Positions 36,807 to 44,923 of a stretch of DNA of 64,000 bases are shown here, piece by piece. The position numbers and the translations under genes were made by a program. This stretch comes from JAVWHP01 sp036639955 (lineage in GTDB: Bacteria > Bacillota_I > Bacilli_A > Erysipelotrichales > Erysipelotrichaceae): positions 1-64,000 of the forward strand of contig JAVWHP010000007.1 in NCBI GenBank assembly GCA_036639955.1. Reading direction: 5' to 3'. The notes under the pieces were generated by a model. That model ran no database searches and was not told the DNA's origin. It worked only from the letters and a program-made list of their open reading frames with translations. How positions within the stretch are numbered: position 1 is the first letter of the stretch; every line of letters starts with the position of its first letter.

Positions 36807-36815
36807 TGCTATAAT
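36807..36815 (+). promoter_or_regulatory. Extended -10 promoter of pheA
   Basis: TGCTATAAT is an extended -10 element 24 bp upstream of the pheA start. No good -35 hexamer lies at the right distance, as is common for extended -10 promoters. The RNA would have a very short leader. Confidence 0.65.
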
Positions 36816-36838
36816 TAATACAATTATAGGAGGCCCTT

Positions 36839-37927
36839 ATGAATAAACTAGAACAAGCAAGAACTAACATTAACACTATAGATGAAAAGATGGCTAAATT
36901 ATTTGAAGAACGTATGAAATGCGTTGAAGACGTAATTTCATACAAATTGGAAAATAATTTACCCATCCTAGACACAAACCGAGAAAACCTAGTTATAGAA
37001 AAGAACTTAACTTATATAAACGAAGATAAGTATAAAGAATACTATATTAGTTATATAAAAGATGTAATGGCTATATCTAGGAAATATCAAAAGGGATTAA
37101 TCAATAAGGATGTTATTGGGTATGGAGGTACTAAAGGAGCTTTTTCACATATAGCAGCTAGTTATATATTTCCATATAATAAACAAAAAGATTATAAAAG
37201 CTTTGAAGAAGTATTTATAGCAATAGAAGAAGGAGAAATAGAAAGAGGAGTTATACCTTTTGAAAATTCTTATACCGGTGAAGTTGGGGAGGTATTGGAT
37301 CTGTTGAATAAATACGATGTATTTATTCAACAGATATATGATTTAAAGGTTAATCAAAATTTATTAGTAGTTAAAGGAACTAAGTATGAAGATATAAAGC
37401 AAGTATATTCACATCCACAAGCTATATCACAAAGTGCTAAATTCTTAAAAGGAAGAAGTTTTGAAATAATACCATATGGGAATACAGCACTAGCAGCTAA
37501 ATATGTAAGTGAAACTAATGATAAAAGTAAAGCTGCTATTGCTAGTAAAGAAACAGCAGAATTATATGATTTAGAAATATTAGAAGAGAATATAAATACA
37601 AGTAGTGATAATACTACAAGGTTTATAGTAATTTCTAAAAATAATAGTTGTAATGGAAATAGATTTAATTTATTATTTACATTGAAACATGATGCAGGTC
37701 AGTTAGCTAAAGTAATGCAAGTAATAAAAGAAAAAGGATTTAATATGGAATCTATAAAATCTAGATCATTACATAATGAACCTTGGAAATACTACTTCTA
37801 TGTAGAGATAGTAGGAGAACTACAAAGCATTAATGCTAAAGCATTAATAGAAGAACTGAAGGTAACATGTGAAAAGATTAAAGTATTAGGAAGTTATACA
37901 TTAAATGATAAGAAAGAAGAGGATTAA
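36839..37927 (+). CDS. pheA: Bifunctional chorismate mutase / prephenate dehydratase (P-protein)
   Basis: The 362-residue enzyme makes phenylpyruvate from chorismate. Residues 1-85 are an AroQ-type chorismate mutase (INTIDEKMAKLFEERM). A prephenate dehydratase domain follows (GYGGTKGAFSHIAA, GVIPFENSYTGEV, NTTRFIVI with the catalytic Thr-Arg-Phe). A C-terminal ACT domain (about 285-360: GQLAKVMQVIKEKGFNMESI, then KSRS) should bind phenylalanine for feedback inhibition. ATG 36839 follows TAGGAGG. It is divergent from the aro operon and is followed after 2 bp by an aminotransferase gene. Confidence 0.95.
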   Translation: MNKLEQARTNINTIDEKMAKLFEERMKCVEDVISYKLENNLPILDTNRENLVIEKNLTYINEDKYKEYYISYIKDVMAISRKYQKGLINKDVIGYGGTKGAFSHIAASYIFPYNKQKDYKSFEEVFIAIEEGEIERGVIPFENSYTGEVGEVLDLLNKYDVFIQQIYDLKVNQNLLVVKGTKYEDIKQVYSHPQAISQSAKFLKGRSFEIIPYGNTALAAKYVSETNDKSKAAIASKETAELYDLEILEENINTSSDNTTRFIVISKNNSCNGNRFNLLFTLKHDAGQLAKVMQVIKEKGFNMESIKSRSLHNEPWKYYFYVEIVGELQSINAKALIEELKVTCEKIKVLGSYTLNDKKEED

Positions 37928-37929
37928 TT

Positions 37930-39165
37930 ATGAAATTTATTAAAAATGAAGCAAACACAACTCCTATCGTGGATACAGTATTTAGTATAGTAAGCTTAGC
38001 TACAGAAGCTATTAAAGTAAATGGAGCAGATAAAGTTGTAAATGCAACTATAGGATCATTATTTAATGAAGAAGGTAAACTAGTAGCTTTAGATTCAGTA
38101 TTTAATCATTTTAATGAAATAGATAATATAACTAAAGCTAAATATGCAGGATCATTTACAGGAAATGCAAGCTATAGAAAACAAGTATTTGAATGGGTAA
38201 AAGGAAATGCAGATTTAAAATTAGAACACAGTGTAATAGCAACACCTGGAGGAACAGGTGCTGTATCAATGACAATAGGAAATATATTAGACCCAGGAGA
38301 AACATTAGTAATACCAGAAATAGCATGGGGATCATATAATCTAATGGCAAGTGATAACCAACTAGATGTAGTTAAATACTCATTATTTAAAGAAGATAAA
38401 TTTAATATGGATAGCTTTAAAGAAACATGTTTAAATGTATTAAAGAAACAAAATAAACTATTAGTAATTATTAATGATCCATGTCATAACCCAACAGGAT
38501 ATTCAATGACTAAAGAAGAATGGACAGAAGTAATAGAATTTATAAATGAATGTGGTAAAACAGCACCTTCAGTAATATTAAATGATATAGCATATATAGA
38601 TTATTCTTATAATTTAAATAATACACGTAAGTATATGGAAACATTCAATAATATAAGTGATAATGTATTAATAGTAGTAGCATTTAGTACTTCTAAATCA
38701 TTAACAAGCTATGGATTAAGATGTGGAGCAGCAGTTATATTAGCTAAAGATAAACAAACAGTAAGAGATGTAGAAATAGTATTTGAAAAAGTAGCTAGAG
38801 CTACTTGGTCAAATATAACTAATGTAGCTATGGATAACTTTACATATGTAACAACTACTGGAATAGAAGCCTATATGAGTGAAAAGAACTACTATGTTAA
38901 TCTATTAAAAGAAAGATCTGATATATTTATAAAAGAAGCTAAAGAAGCTAATTTAGAATGCTACCCATATAAAGAAGGATTCTTTGTAACAGTAAATATA
39001 CAAGATAATGATTTAAGAGATAAGTACCATAGTTTATTAATGGATAACCTAATCTTTAGTGTTAAAGTAAATAAAGGAATAAGAGTAGCTATATGTTCTC
39101 TAAGTGTAGATAAATGTAAAGGATTAGCACCTAGAATGAAACAAATACTAGATACAATAAAATAA
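37930..39165 (+). CDS. Class I/II aminotransferase, probably for aromatic amino acids
   Basis: The 411-residue PLP enzyme shows the fold-type I pattern: ATPGGTGAVSM near residue 100, NDPCHNPTGYSMTKEEW, NDIAYIDYSY and FSTSKSLTSYGLRCG with the PLP-binding Lys. Being two bases behind pheA and beside the shikimate operon, it most likely transfers an amino group to phenylpyruvate and 4-hydroxyphenylpyruvate, the last step to Phe and Tyr. Aspartate aminotransferase activity is also possible. Confidence 0.88.
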   Translation: MKFIKNEANTTPIVDTVFSIVSLATEAIKVNGADKVVNATIGSLFNEEGKLVALDSVFNHFNEIDNITKAKYAGSFTGNASYRKQVFEWVKGNADLKLEHSVIATPGGTGAVSMTIGNILDPGETLVIPEIAWGSYNLMASDNQLDVVKYSLFKEDKFNMDSFKETCLNVLKKQNKLLVIINDPCHNPTGYSMTKEEWTEVIEFINECGKTAPSVILNDIAYIDYSYNLNNTRKYMETFNNISDNVLIVVAFSTSKSLTSYGLRCGAAVILAKDKQTVRDVEIVFEKVARATWSNITNVAMDNFTYVTTTGIEAYMSEKNYYVNLLKERSDIFIKEAKEANLECYPYKEGFFVTVNIQDNDLRDKYHSLLMDNLIFSVKVNKGIRVAICSLSVDKCKGLAPRMKQILDTIK

Positions 39166-39182
39166 TAACCTTATAAAGTACT

Positions 39183-39219
39183 ATACCCCTGTTTCGCATT
39201 ACTTTGCGAACAGGGGTAT
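39183..39219. terminator. Strong bidirectional terminator
   Basis: A 15-bp stem with one bulged T (39183-39198 with 39205-39219) and a GC-rich core CCCC/GGGG, A/T-rich on both sides. It serves the aminotransferase gene and the converging glycosyltransferase gene. Confidence 0.9.
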
Positions 39220-39223
39220 TTTA

Positions 39224-40174
39224 TTAACCTTTAATAATTTTCTTAACTTTAAATATTAATTTAGATATAGAACAAAGACCACGATAATTCAATAAAGCAA
39301 TCTTACGTCTATTCTCAGGTAATTCTAAATAAGCAGGATTAATCTTTAAATTACCAATATGTAATTTAACATAATCAAGAAGCTGTTTAAGAACAACTTT
39401 ACGATCAGAACTATGCTGTAAACAAACACGATTAATTGTAGTAATAAGAACATGTTCAATAATTATATAATCAAAAACTTTAACATGTCTTTCATAATAA
39501 TTATTACTCTTAGCAAAAGAAATAAGATTATCAATAACATAAAGCATATCTAAATTCTTAGAAGAATTATTATTATTCATAGTACTAACTTCACGACAAT
39601 GACAATGATAAAAACCACTATTAATACATACTATATTATCAGTAAGAATTAAAGCCTTAGTAGTAAAGTTAAAATCTTCATACCATCTACCAATAGGAAA
39701 TTCAATATTATTAACTAAACTACGTTTAAATAATTTATTACAAGCACTAGGAGTAACCTTAAACTTATCTGTAAAGACACTACTATTATGATATATAGTT
39801 TTATTAGGATAATGATCAACCATATCACATATAACTAAATCAGAACTAGTAGATATAGCTTTATTATACATAACTTCATACATAGATTTATCAATCCAGT
39901 CATCACTATCAACAAAACCTAAAAATTCACCAGTAGCATACTTTAAAGCAAGATTACGAGCACTAGCTTGACCACCATTAGATTGTTTATAAATATGTAA
40001 AACCTTAGGATATAAATCTCTATATCTTTCTAAAATACTAAAAGAACTATCAGTAGAACCATCATCTACTGCTATAACTTCAATATCTTTTAATGTTTGA
40101 TTACATACTGAATCTAAACATTGTTCTAAATATGATTCACAGTTATAAACTGGAATAATAATACTTATTTTCAT
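39224..40174 (-). CDS. Family-2 glycosyltransferase (EpsJ/capsule type)
   Basis: The 316-residue soluble enzyme has a GT-A domain over its first 200 residues: ISIIIPVYNCESYLEQCLDS, VDDGSTDSS and VDSDDWID carrying the DxD motif, plus FEDFNFTTKAL-like acid region. It lacks membrane helices and the QxxRW motif, so it adds single sugars in a surface polysaccharide or teichoic acid. No other sugar-transfer genes adjoin except a sulfotransferase-like gene on the other strand. Donor and acceptor are unknown. Confidence 0.87.
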   Translation of the reverse strand: MKISIIIPVYNCESYLEQCLDSVCNQTLKDIEVIAVDDGSTDSSFSILERYRDLYPKVLHIYKQSNGGQASARNLALKYATGEFLGFVDSDDWIDKSMYEVMYNKAISTSSDLVICDMVDHYPNKTIYHNSSVFTDKFKVTPSACNKLFKRSLVNNIEFPIGRWYEDFNFTTKALILTDNIVCINSGFYHCHCREVSTMNNNNSSKNLDMLYVIDNLISFAKSNNYYERHVKVFDYIIIEHVLITTINRVCLQHSSDRKVVLKQLLDYVKLHIGNLKINPAYLELPENRRKIALLNYRGLCSISKLIFKVKKIIKG

Positions 40175-40286
40175 TTAATCACCGTCACAATTATAACTTA
40201 TGATAAAAGTTAATGCAATACTATAAAAATATATAAATATAATGTATACTATTAAAGTAATAAAGAAATAGTGAGAGGTAATAAAT

Positions 40287-41336
40287 ATGAATAAAATTAT
40301 AGTACCAACTGGCTATATGGGAAGTGGTTCATCTGCTTTTACATCTATAGTAGATGAATATAAAGATTATAAAGCATTAAATGATAAATTTGAATATGTC
40401 TTTTTACACTGTCCTAATGGTTTATTTGATTTAGAAGATAAATTACTTAGTGGTAATGCTCATTTAAAGAGTGATGAAGCTTTACATAGCTTTTATAATA
40501 CTATGAAAGACTTATATGATAAGAAATATTACTGGGTAGGTAATTATAATAAGAATATAAGTAATAACTTTATGAAATATATAGATGAGTTTATGAATAC
40601 TATAATAGATTTTAAAGCTAATAATCAATATTGGTATATACAAGAAAATACTAATATTAGAATGGGTATAAAATTAGCTTTTAATAAAATAATAAAGGCT
40701 ATTACTTTTAATAGAGTTAAGCTTAGTAAGCCTTTATTATATAATGATATATGGATATCTTATACTACTAAAGAAAACTTTTATAGTGCTGCTAAGAAGC
40801 TTATAAATCATGTATTAGTTGATTTGGGTTCTAATGATAGTAATGTTATATTAGATCAGTTGTTATTGCCTTATAATATGCATAGAATTGATAATTATTT
40901 TGATGATAATCTTAGGTGTTTAATTATTGATCGTGATCCTAGGGATGTGTTTATTATGAATAAGTATATATGGTGTAATCAAAATGAGTCTGTTCCTTTT
41001 CCTTTAGATGCTAAGAGTTTTAGTGCTTTTTATAGGGGAATGCGTAATGTAGAAAAGAATAGTGATTCTAAGTGTATATTAAGGTTACACTTTGAGGATG
41101 CTATATATAATTATGAAGATACATTAACTACCTTAGAATCTTTTATATGTTGTTCTAAAGAACAACATATAAAGAAGGGTCTTAGTTTTAATCCTAATAT
41201 TTCTATTAATAATACTCAGTTATTCTTAGCTGATTATGCTACTAAAGAAGAGATAAAGATTATTGAAGAAGAACTTAGTGAGTACTTATATAACTTTCCT
41301 TATGAAAGAAAACCAGAAACAAGTAAATCATTCTAA
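40287..41336 (+). CDS. Sulfotransferase-like P-loop protein
   Basis: The 349-residue protein begins with GYMGSGSSAFTS, a PAPS-binding P-loop-like element (residues 8-19), and carries LIIDRDPRDVFIMNKY (about 215-230), a match to the 3'-phosphate-binding motif of sulfotransferases. It may sulfate a surface polysaccharide, in keeping with the divergent glycosyltransferase. The last 127 bp of the gene recur, almost identical, at 43334-43460 on the far side of the RES gene. The gene lacks a terminator of its own; the likely original one lies after that second copy. Confidence 0.75.
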   Translation: MNKIIVPTGYMGSGSSAFTSIVDEYKDYKALNDKFEYVFLHCPNGLFDLEDKLLSGNAHLKSDEALHSFYNTMKDLYDKKYYWVGNYNKNISNNFMKYIDEFMNTIIDFKANNQYWYIQENTNIRMGIKLAFNKIIKAITFNRVKLSKPLLYNDIWISYTTKENFYSAAKKLINHVLVDLGSNDSNVILDQLLLPYNMHRIDNYFDDNLRCLIIDRDPRDVFIMNKYIWCNQNESVPFPLDAKSFSAFYRGMRNVEKNSDSKCILRLHFEDAIYNYEDTLTTLESFICCSKEQHIKKGLSFNPNISINNTQLFLADYATKEEIKIIEEELSEYLYNFPYERKPETSKSF

Positions 41337-41337
41337 T
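41211..41337 (+). repeat. Left copy of direct repeat (sulfotransferase 3' end)
   Basis: It aligns to 43334-43460 at a constant offset of 2123 bp with a single mismatch (41219 G versus 43342 A). From 41220 to 41337 the two are identical over 118 bp. It includes the stop codon of the sulfotransferase-like gene. Confidence 0.95.
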
Positions 41338-41357
41338 GCGTAAATTATTAATTTATT

Positions 41358-41394
41358 ATATTATGGTACATGCCTAAAAAATGACCATAATATT
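41358..41394. repeat. Inverted repeat upstream of the RES gene
   Basis: ATATTATGGT (41358-41367) pairs with ACCATAATAT (41384-41393). The second arm, read as ACCATAATATT (41384-41394), is also the inverse of AATATTATGGT at 43255-43265 beyond the RES gene. It may be an operator for the RES gene or one end of a small element. Confidence 0.6.
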
Positions 41395-41470
41395 ATGTTT
41401 GGAAGTTGTTTAAAGAAGTTATGTTTTAGTAGCGAAAAAATTAGTGTTTAAAACGAATGGAGGAATTTGT

Positions 41471-43252
41471 GTGTTGTCAGACATAAATAAATTACTGGAA
41501 AGTATAGCGTTACCGAAGAAATATTTTGAAAATGATTTTTGTTTTGCAGATAAATTCAAAGAAGAAGCTGACAATTTTAGTAATCTTCTAAAAGGTACAA
41601 TTCGAAACCTGAATAGTGAAGATGAAAATAGTGTAAAAAGTTTAACCCTAATAATTCCTATGGTAGATGATAATATCAAATCTATCAATGAAGTGATAGA
41701 GTTTTTTGAATCTTTAGATAGTTCAAAAGCTCAATGTGAGTTTGATACATTAATGAATAGAATGAAAGATGATTTGTTTATAGCGTCGTTTTATGATAGA
41801 AATATAAAAATAAATAATGGTGATAATTATTTGAATAGTATTCATCATGAGTGCGGTGGAAGATACTTTCGAGTCAGGTCTTTCAGTGATGAGTCAGTCG
41901 ATAACCTTAATAATGCAGATGAGTTGTTTCATATTCCATATTCGAAAAGATCACTCTGCAGTAACGAGAGATTTAGTTTAGCTGGATTTCCAAGTCTATA
42001 TTTATCAACCTCTCTTCCTTTAGCTTGGCAAGAGTGTGGCTATCCAGAAAATTACTATTATTCTGAATATCAGTACATCAATATTATGGAAGGTGAGGAA
42101 GAACCATGCAATCAAGAGACAAGAATTCTCGCTCTATATTCACCGGATGAAATTCATTCCTCATTGAGAACATCAATGAACCAAAAAAGTGAAATTTGGT
42201 TGAAAATCGTTTCTAGATACCTGAAGAATTATCCATTAATTTTAGCGTGTTCCTTTGTAAATCAAAGTGCTAAATCTCCATTTAAACAAGAATACATTGT
42301 TTCCCATTTACTTATGCAGTGGGTACATCGTAATATTACAACGGTACAAGGAATTTCATATTTTTCTTGCATTGATAAAGCGTCATCTACGCAAAATTGG
42401 AGTGGTTATAATATAGTAATGCCTGCGGTTAGGCCATATGTTGAAAATGAATACAGTAGTATTCTTAAAAAGAATTTTAATTGGACAATGCCAAAAAAAA
42501 ATATAGCCTACAAAAATATTGAATCGCAATTAAATATTGATAGAAGATATAACTATAGGCTTTCAGAAGATATTAGTGTTACATTAAAAAAGCATGAATT
42601 TTCGATAGAACAACGAGACATTTTAAAGGGAATCTCAGATATTTGTGTTTATTTAAATTTGTTGCTTGATTATTTTCATCCATCAAATATGAATTTACAT
42701 GCATTAGAATCAATCAAGACAAATTGTAAATATGTATACGAATTATATAAAAAAGAAAAAGACAGAAAAGATAAAGATGGAAGTAATGAAAATACCACTG
42801 AGTCGTTAAGTAAATATGAAGGAATATTTGAACAATTCACTGGCAAACAAAACGATAATAACGGGATAGATGAAATAGTGGAAAGATATATAAATTTATG
42901 CTGGAATTTTTTACCTGAACATTCTCATGTTCAAGTGTATTATTTGAATCATTCTGAAATCCAAGAGCAAATAGAGAAGTATAAAAACGATCATATTTTA
43001 TATTATACAAATAAATTAGATAGTTCTAATTCGATATATGAGGTATTATCTCAAATTGCCAATGAATGCGAAATTTCAATTGGAACTTTATGTGATAATT
43101 CAGGAGGTGAAATTAATGAAGAATTGATAAGAAAGAATCCTGAAATAATAAAAACACCAATTATAATAAAATATAATGAAATTAATATCAATTCTTCTGA
43201 TGAAGTAAAAAGTTGTGAACTTTTAAGTGTGGGGGGGGAGGAATTTCATTAA
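41471..43252 (+). CDS. Large RES-domain protein (NAD-phosphorylase toxin-like)
   Basis: The protein is 593 residues if GTG 41471 is the start; GGAGG (41459-41463) lies seven bases before it, whereas the frame also opens at GTG 41444. Residues about 130-200 carry the RES pattern: GGRYFRVRSF, ELFHIPYSKR, NERFSLAGFPSLYLSTS, LAWQECG. Later elements FKQEYIVSHLLMQWV and GISYFS complete the domain. RES enzymes destroy NAD+ as toxins. The flanks of about 120 and 260 residues are unrecognised, so the protein is far larger than common RES toxins. No antitoxin gene is adjacent. Base use is less AT-rich than the neighbours. Confidence 0.8.
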   Translation: MLSDINKLLESIALPKKYFENDFCFADKFKEEADNFSNLLKGTIRNLNSEDENSVKSLTLIIPMVDDNIKSINEVIEFFESLDSSKAQCEFDTLMNRMKDDLFIASFYDRNIKINNGDNYLNSIHHECGGRYFRVRSFSDESVDNLNNADELFHIPYSKRSLCSNERFSLAGFPSLYLSTSLPLAWQECGYPENYYYSEYQYINIMEGEEEPCNQETRILALYSPDEIHSSLRTSMNQKSEIWLKIVSRYLKNYPLILACSFVNQSAKSPFKQEYIVSHLLMQWVHRNITTVQGISYFSCIDKASSTQNWSGYNIVMPAVRPYVENEYSSILKKNFNWTMPKKNIAYKNIESQLNIDRRYNYRLSEDISVTLKKHEFSIEQRDILKGISDICVYLNLLLDYFHPSNMNLHALESIKTNCKYVYELYKKEKDRKDKDGSNENTTESLSKYEGIFEQFTGKQNDNNGIDEIVERYINLCWNFLPEHSHVQVYYLNHSEIQEQIEKYKNDHILYYTNKLDSSNSIYEVLSQIANECEISIGTLCDNSGGEINEELIRKNPEIIKTPIIIKYNEININSSDEVKSCELLSVGGEEFH

Positions 43253-43254
43253 TA

Positions 43255-43265
43255 AATATTATGGT
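43255..43265. repeat. Right copy of the 11-bp inverted repeat bordering the RES gene
   Basis: AATATTATGGT, three bases after the RES stop codon, is the inverse of 41384-41394. No obvious target-site duplication flanks the pair. Confidence 0.55.
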
Positions 43266-43309
43266 TATTAAATAGTACGATTTAGAGATTTAGATTAACT
43301 TTGTAATAT

Positions 43310-43459
43310 ATAAAGGGTCTTAGTTTTGATACTAATACTCAATTATTCTTAGCTGATTATGCTACTAAAGAAGAGATAAAGATTATTGAAGAAGAACTTA
43401 GTGAGTACTTATATAACTTTCCTTATGAAAGAAAACCAGAAACAAGTAAATCATTCTAA
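43310..43459 (+). pseudogene. 3' remnant of a sulfotransferase-like gene
   Basis: A start-less frame encodes KGLSFDTNTQLFLADYATK and onward to the same end (PETSKSF, stop) as the gene at 40287. Compared with the intact gene it lacks one Lys codon near the beginning and five codons (15 bp) a little later, both in frame, then becomes identical over 118 bp. The in-frame gaps suggest that its upstream part comes from a diverged but functional allele rather than from simple decay of the local gene. The terminator directly after it is probably the original terminator of the intact gene. Confidence 0.85.
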
Positions 43460-43460
43460 T
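43334..43460 (+). repeat. Right copy of direct repeat (sulfotransferase 3' end)
   Basis: Matches 41211-41337 with one mismatch; see the left copy. Recombination between the copies would remove 2123 bp containing the RES gene and leave the sulfotransferase-like gene intact with its terminator. Confidence 0.95.
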
Positions 43461-43490
43461 AAAAAACCAGCACAATTAAGTGCTGGTTAT
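43461..43490. terminator. Bidirectional terminator after the sulfotransferase remnant
   Basis: ACCAGCAC (43466-43473) pairs with GTGCTGGT (43480-43487), with an A-run on the left and T-rich sequence on the right. It also serves the converging acetyltransferase gene. Confidence 0.85.
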
Positions 43491-43506
43491 CTTTATATAA
43501 TAAGAG

Positions 43507-44010
43507 TTATTTTAATAGACCATAGATACATTTATCTAGGTATTTACCATCTTTAAAGATTGCTTTACGCATAGTGCCTTCCCAAACAAAGCCTGCGTTT
43601 TGAAGAGCAACACGAGAAGCTGTGTTATGTTCGAAAACATCAGCATCAATTCTAATAATATCAAACTTCTTAAAAGCTAAAGCAGAAACTTGTTTAATAG
43701 CTTCTGTCATATAACCCTTATTCCAGTATTTCTTACCTAACCAGAAACCGATCTCTCCACTCTTAGTATTGTGTTCATCAATTAATGAAACACTAATACT
43801 ACCAACAGCCTTACCATCAATCTCAATAGCATACATTAAGATAAAATTCTTATCAGCCTGAGCAGCAAGAGCTATAAAGAATTCAGCATCCTTCTTAGTA
43901 TAAGGATTAGGAAATACATCCCTTAAGTTAGCAGCAATTTCAGCATTGTTAGCAACCTTTGCTAAACTAGCAACATCATCCTGTTGCCATTCTCTAATTT
44001 TAATATCCAT
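43507..44010 (-). CDS. GNAT-family N-acetyltransferase (RimJ/RimL type)
   Basis: The 167-residue protein matches the acetyltransferase_3 group: IKIREWQQDDVASLAKVANN at the start, KSGEIGFWLGKKYWNKGYMTEAI as the acetyl-CoA-binding region, and VFEHNTASRVALQNAGFVWEG near the end. Relatives acetylate N-termini of ribosomal proteins or small molecules. The substrate here is unknown. Monocistronic; AGGAGGACT upstream. Confidence 0.9.
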   Translation of the reverse strand: MDIKIREWQQDDVASLAKVANNAEIAANLRDVFPNPYTKKDAEFFIALAAQADKNFILMYAIEIDGKAVGSISVSLIDEHNTKSGEIGFWLGKKYWNKGYMTEAIKQVSALAFKKFDIIRIDADVFEHNTASRVALQNAGFVWEGTMRKAIFKDGKYLDKCIYGLLK

Positions 44011-44130
44011 TTTTAGTCCTCCTATAAATCATAAAAGATTTGATAACTTCATTATACACTATTTATATAAGATTGACATATGATTTATAACATTCACTAG
44101 CCTTTTTTTACTATAATATAATTTTATACG

Positions 44131-44751
44131 TTAATCTACCTTAGAGGATCTCTTTTTATAAAAGAATAAGATAACAAGAATAATAAATATAATAATAAAT
44201 AATAATAAAACTAAAGAAGAATAATTAGAAATAACAGTAACAATACTATCCCAAGAAGAACCAGCATAATCACCAAGTAAAACTAAAACAGTATTCCAAA
44301 TTAAACTACCTAAAGAAGTTAAAATTATAAAAGGAAGAAAAGCCATCTTAGCCATACCAGCAGGAATAGAAATTAAAGATCTAACTATAGGAACAAACCT
44401 ACAAAGAAACACAGTTAAACGACCATGCTTATTAAACATATAAAAAGCCTTATCAATATTAGACTGTTTTAAACCTAAATATTTAGCAACCTTAGTAGTA
44501 AGAAACTTAGATAATCTTTCTTTAGTTAATAAACTACCAACATAATATAAGAATATAGCGCCCAAAATAGAACCTAAAGTAGCAACTATAATTACAGGTA
44601 TAATCTCCATACTAGTAAAAGAACACATGAACCCTCCAAAACAAAGTATGACCTCACTAGGAATTGGTGGAAAAATATTTTCAATAGCTATAAGTAATAA
44701 TACACTTAAATAGCCATAGTTATTCATTAAATCAGTTATTAAATTTGTCAT
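44131..44751 (-). CDS. DedA-family membrane protein
   Basis: The 206-residue protein has about five hydrophobic segments and the DedA/VTT hallmarks IENIFPPIPSEVILCFGGF and FLCRFVPIVRSLISIPAGMAKM. DedA proteins move phospholipids such as undecaprenyl phosphate or phosphatidylethanolamine across the membrane and support membrane homeostasis. Ribosome-binding site GAGGTGAACT. Monocistronic. Confidence 0.92.
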   Translation of the reverse strand: MTNLITDLMNNYGYLSVLLLIAIENIFPPIPSEVILCFGGFMCSFTSMEIIPVIIVATLGSILGAIFLYYVGSLLTKERLSKFLTTKVAKYLGLKQSNIDKAFYMFNKHGRLTVFLCRFVPIVRSLISIPAGMAKMAFLPFIILTSLGSLIWNTVLVLLGDYAGSSWDSIVTVISNYSSLVLLLFIIIFIILVILFFYKKRSSKVD

Positions 44752-44865
44752 AGTTCACCTCATAAGTATTTTAACCTAAAAAAAAAGTAGTTTTGTTTAG
44801 ATTGTGTTAAGTTTAAAAAGGATAAAGATATGGAAGAGATATTGCTATATATACTAACGTATTAA

Positions 44866-44908
44866 AAAACCTCAAATGAGCCTAAAATTAGGGAGTATTT
44901 GAGGTTTT
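44866..44908. terminator. Terminator after the proB-proA operon
   Basis: AAAACCTCAAAT (44866-44877) pairs with ATTTGAGGTTTT (44897-44908) over 12 bp, with a small CCTA/TAGG stem in the loop. A- and T-rich flanks suit termination in either direction. Confidence 0.85.
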
Positions 44909-44923
44909 ATAATAGATTAGGTG

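Noticed and set aside
36782..36839. Inverted repeat TAAGGGC / GCCCTTA around the pheA promoter
   Set aside because: The 7-bp arms are 44 bp apart and one is made by the ribosome-binding site and start codon region; it could be chance and the first arm is not transcribed with pheA.
43253..43310. Antitoxin gene downstream of the RES gene
   Set aside because: All frames are closed within a few codons; only spacer and the sulfotransferase remnant are found.
41184..43460. Insertion sequence as the cause of the duplication
   Set aside because: There is no transposase, the direct repeats are over 100 bp and are coding sequence, far longer than a target-site duplication.
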